Below are positions 63,049-64,000 of a stretch of 64,000 nucleotides of DNA, piece by piece. A program made the position numbers and the translations under genes. The stretch's first letter is position 1. Each line of letters begins with the position of its first letter. Below the pieces are notes generated by a model. The model worked only from the letters and a program-made list of their open reading frames with translations, searched no databases and was not told the DNA's origin. Origin of the DNA: Acanthamoeba castellanii str. Neff. Taxonomy: Eukaryota; Discosea; Longamoebia; Acanthamoebidae. Location of the stretch: positions 1,871,859 through 1,935,858 of the forward strand of contig NW_004457442.1 in assembly GCF_000313135.1 (NCBI RefSeq). Direction: 5' to 3'.

Positions 63049-64000
63049 ATGGAGAGCCCAAGCACCACGCCAACTGCGAAGAGCAAGCAGAGTCCGGCAG
63101 CAGGCGCCGATCACGTCAGCCATCCCCACCCCGGAGTAGGCCCGGAGCCTCCGTTGGGGCAGCAGGCCTCAGGGGCGGACGTCGACTCCAGTGCCGCCGC
63201 CGCGGCCCTGCTGCCCCAGCTGACCCAGAGCCTAGTGATGCTGGCCGACAAGGTGGAGACCCTTGGGGCCACCCTGCGGGAGGTACACGCCGACATGGCG
63301 GTACTCAAGGCCCAGTACGGGGCGCTGGCCGCCGCGGCCCAGGGCTGTGCCACCTACGGCGTCCAGATGACCGTCACCTTCACACCGCAGCCTCTCCCGC
63401 AGCAGCAGCCCCACCACCCCGTCGGCGCCCCGTCCCCTTTGCCTCATGGGCACCACCGCCACCACGTCGCCCCCGCCCCGGCCACGCCCGGCCACGTCAC
63501 ACCGCACGTCATGTCGCCGTCGCCCGCGCCGCTAAGGAAATTTGTCGACAACGTTGCCACGGCCACGGCCAGGGCTGGTACGCCTCCGCAGCCATTCGGA
63601 GCTGCGCAGACCGGAGGCAGCGCAGCTGCGGCGGCGCCTCGAGGCCTCCACAAGGCCGAGCGCCACCACCCGCGGAAGCGGACTTCCTCCACGGGCCCGG
63701 CGGACCACAGGTTGCCCGCGAGCTACGATGGGCGGCCGGCCAAGAAGCCGCGGCGGGACAAGAACAAGATGTTCGTGTTCTTGGACCACATCAACAACAG
63801 CCGGGTGGTCGACGACGACGAAGGCGATGCCGGTGACGTTGACGACGACGAGGACAACAGGAGCGGCAGGCGAGAGGGCGAGCTCGAAATAGTGGCGGGC
63901 AGCTCGGACGAAGAAGGAGAGGCGGTGGAAGAGGCGGTGGCCGAGACCAGCTCCGAGGGCGAGGAAGAAGAGGAGGATAGAGAAGAGAATGAAAGCGACG
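63049..64000 (+). CDS. acidic-tailed protein of unknown function (partial, runs off the end)
   Basis: From the ATG at 63049 the frame stays open to the window end without a stop, at least 317 residues, no intron seen. N-terminus Ser/Thr/Pro-rich; then a predicted coiled coil (about residues 60-105: LLPQLTQSLVMLADKVETLG, REVHADMAVLKAQYGALAAA); then a His/Pro/Ala-rich middle; a basic, NLS-like segment (PAKKPRRDKNKM); a short hydrophobic motif MFVFLDHIN; and a strongly acidic Asp/Glu/Ser-rich C-terminal stretch to the edge. The composition suggests a nuclear protein such as a chromatin or transcription factor. Sharing the E2F-like promoter with CTF18 suggests S-phase expression, which is inference. 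No family recognised. Other open frames in this segment are shadows of this one. Confidence 0.65.
   Translation, partial: MESPSTTPTAKSKQSPAAGADHVSHPHPGVGPEPPLGQQASGADVDSSAAAAALLPQLTQSLVMLADKVETLGATLREVHADMAVLKAQYGALAAAAQGCATYGVQMTVTFTPQPLPQQQPHHPVGAPSPLPHGHHRHHVAPAPATPGHVTPHVMSPSPAPLRKFVDNVATATARAGTPPQPFGAAQTGGSAAAAAPRGLHKAERHHPRKRTSSTGPADHRLPASYDGRPAKKPRRDKNKMFVFLDHINNSRVVDDDEGDAGDVDDDEDNRSGRREGELEIVAGSSDEEGEAVEEAVAETSSEGEEEEEDREENESD

Overview
The window is nuclear DNA of a free-living amoeba, most likely Acanthamoeba. It is GC-rich and gene-dense, genes lie on both strands, and coding regions are cut by many short GT-AG introns, often beginning GTACG or GTGCG and filled with (CA)n/(CGTGTG)n-like repeats. 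Gene content agrees: PAK-like kinase, GATA factors, SRF-type MADS box, class I-like PI3K, RasGEF, and a receptor with two kinase domains around a nucleotidyl-cyclase domain. There are no prokaryotic operon features, no complete mobile element, no CRISPR and no RNA gene I can support. Organism assignment is inference from style and content; gene boundaries are read by eye from splice signals and homology.

Layout. 0.7-3.9 kb (+): STE20/PAK-like kinase. 5.0-6.1 kb (+): GATA zinc-finger factor. 6.7-7.2 kb (-): 40S ribosomal protein uS8 (RPS15A), divergent from a large unrecognised many-exon gene at 7.6-16.4 kb (+). 16.4-16.8 kb (-): SH3BGRL/glutaredoxin-like protein. 16.9-18.6 kb (-): TruB-type pseudouridine synthase. 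18.8-19.8 kb (-): secreted protein. 20.3-29.8 kb (-): PI3-kinase preceded by a double-PH-domain reading frame only 18 bases away, probably one gene. 30.6-31.5 kb (+): SRF-type MADS protein. 32.1-39.1 kb (+): receptor with solute-binding-like ectodomain, EGF, TM, kinase, cyclase and second kinase. 39.4-39.9 kb (-): intronless secreted protein of bacterial appearance. 40.5-41.9 kb (-): serpin. 42.2-47.3 kb (+): multi-BRCT protein with an internal GATA finger. 47.2-48.9 kb (-): PH-domain protein. 49.3-50.9 kb (+): delta3,delta2-enoyl-CoA isomerase. 51.4-57.9 kb (+): RasGEF with an N-terminal degenerate Ras-like domain. 58.0-62.8 kb (-): CTF18 clamp-loader subunit, sharing a bidirectional promoter with paired E2F-like sites with an acidic unknown protein from 63.0 kb (+) that runs off the end.

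Themes. Phosphoinositide/Ras signalling recurs (PI3K, two PH-domain proteins, RasGEF, PAK-like kinase, receptor kinase), and there are two chromosome-maintenance genes (BRCT scaffold, CTF18). I see no evidence of co-regulation beyond shared divergent promoters. The most unusual points are: a candidate GC-AG intron fusing PH domains onto a PI3K; a DFG-to-DFA change in that PI3K; a pseudo-Ras domain on a RasGEF; a GATA finger inside a six-BRCT protein; a cyclase domain lacking its second metal Asp; a serpin with a Lys/Arg reactive centre; and structured intronic repeats.
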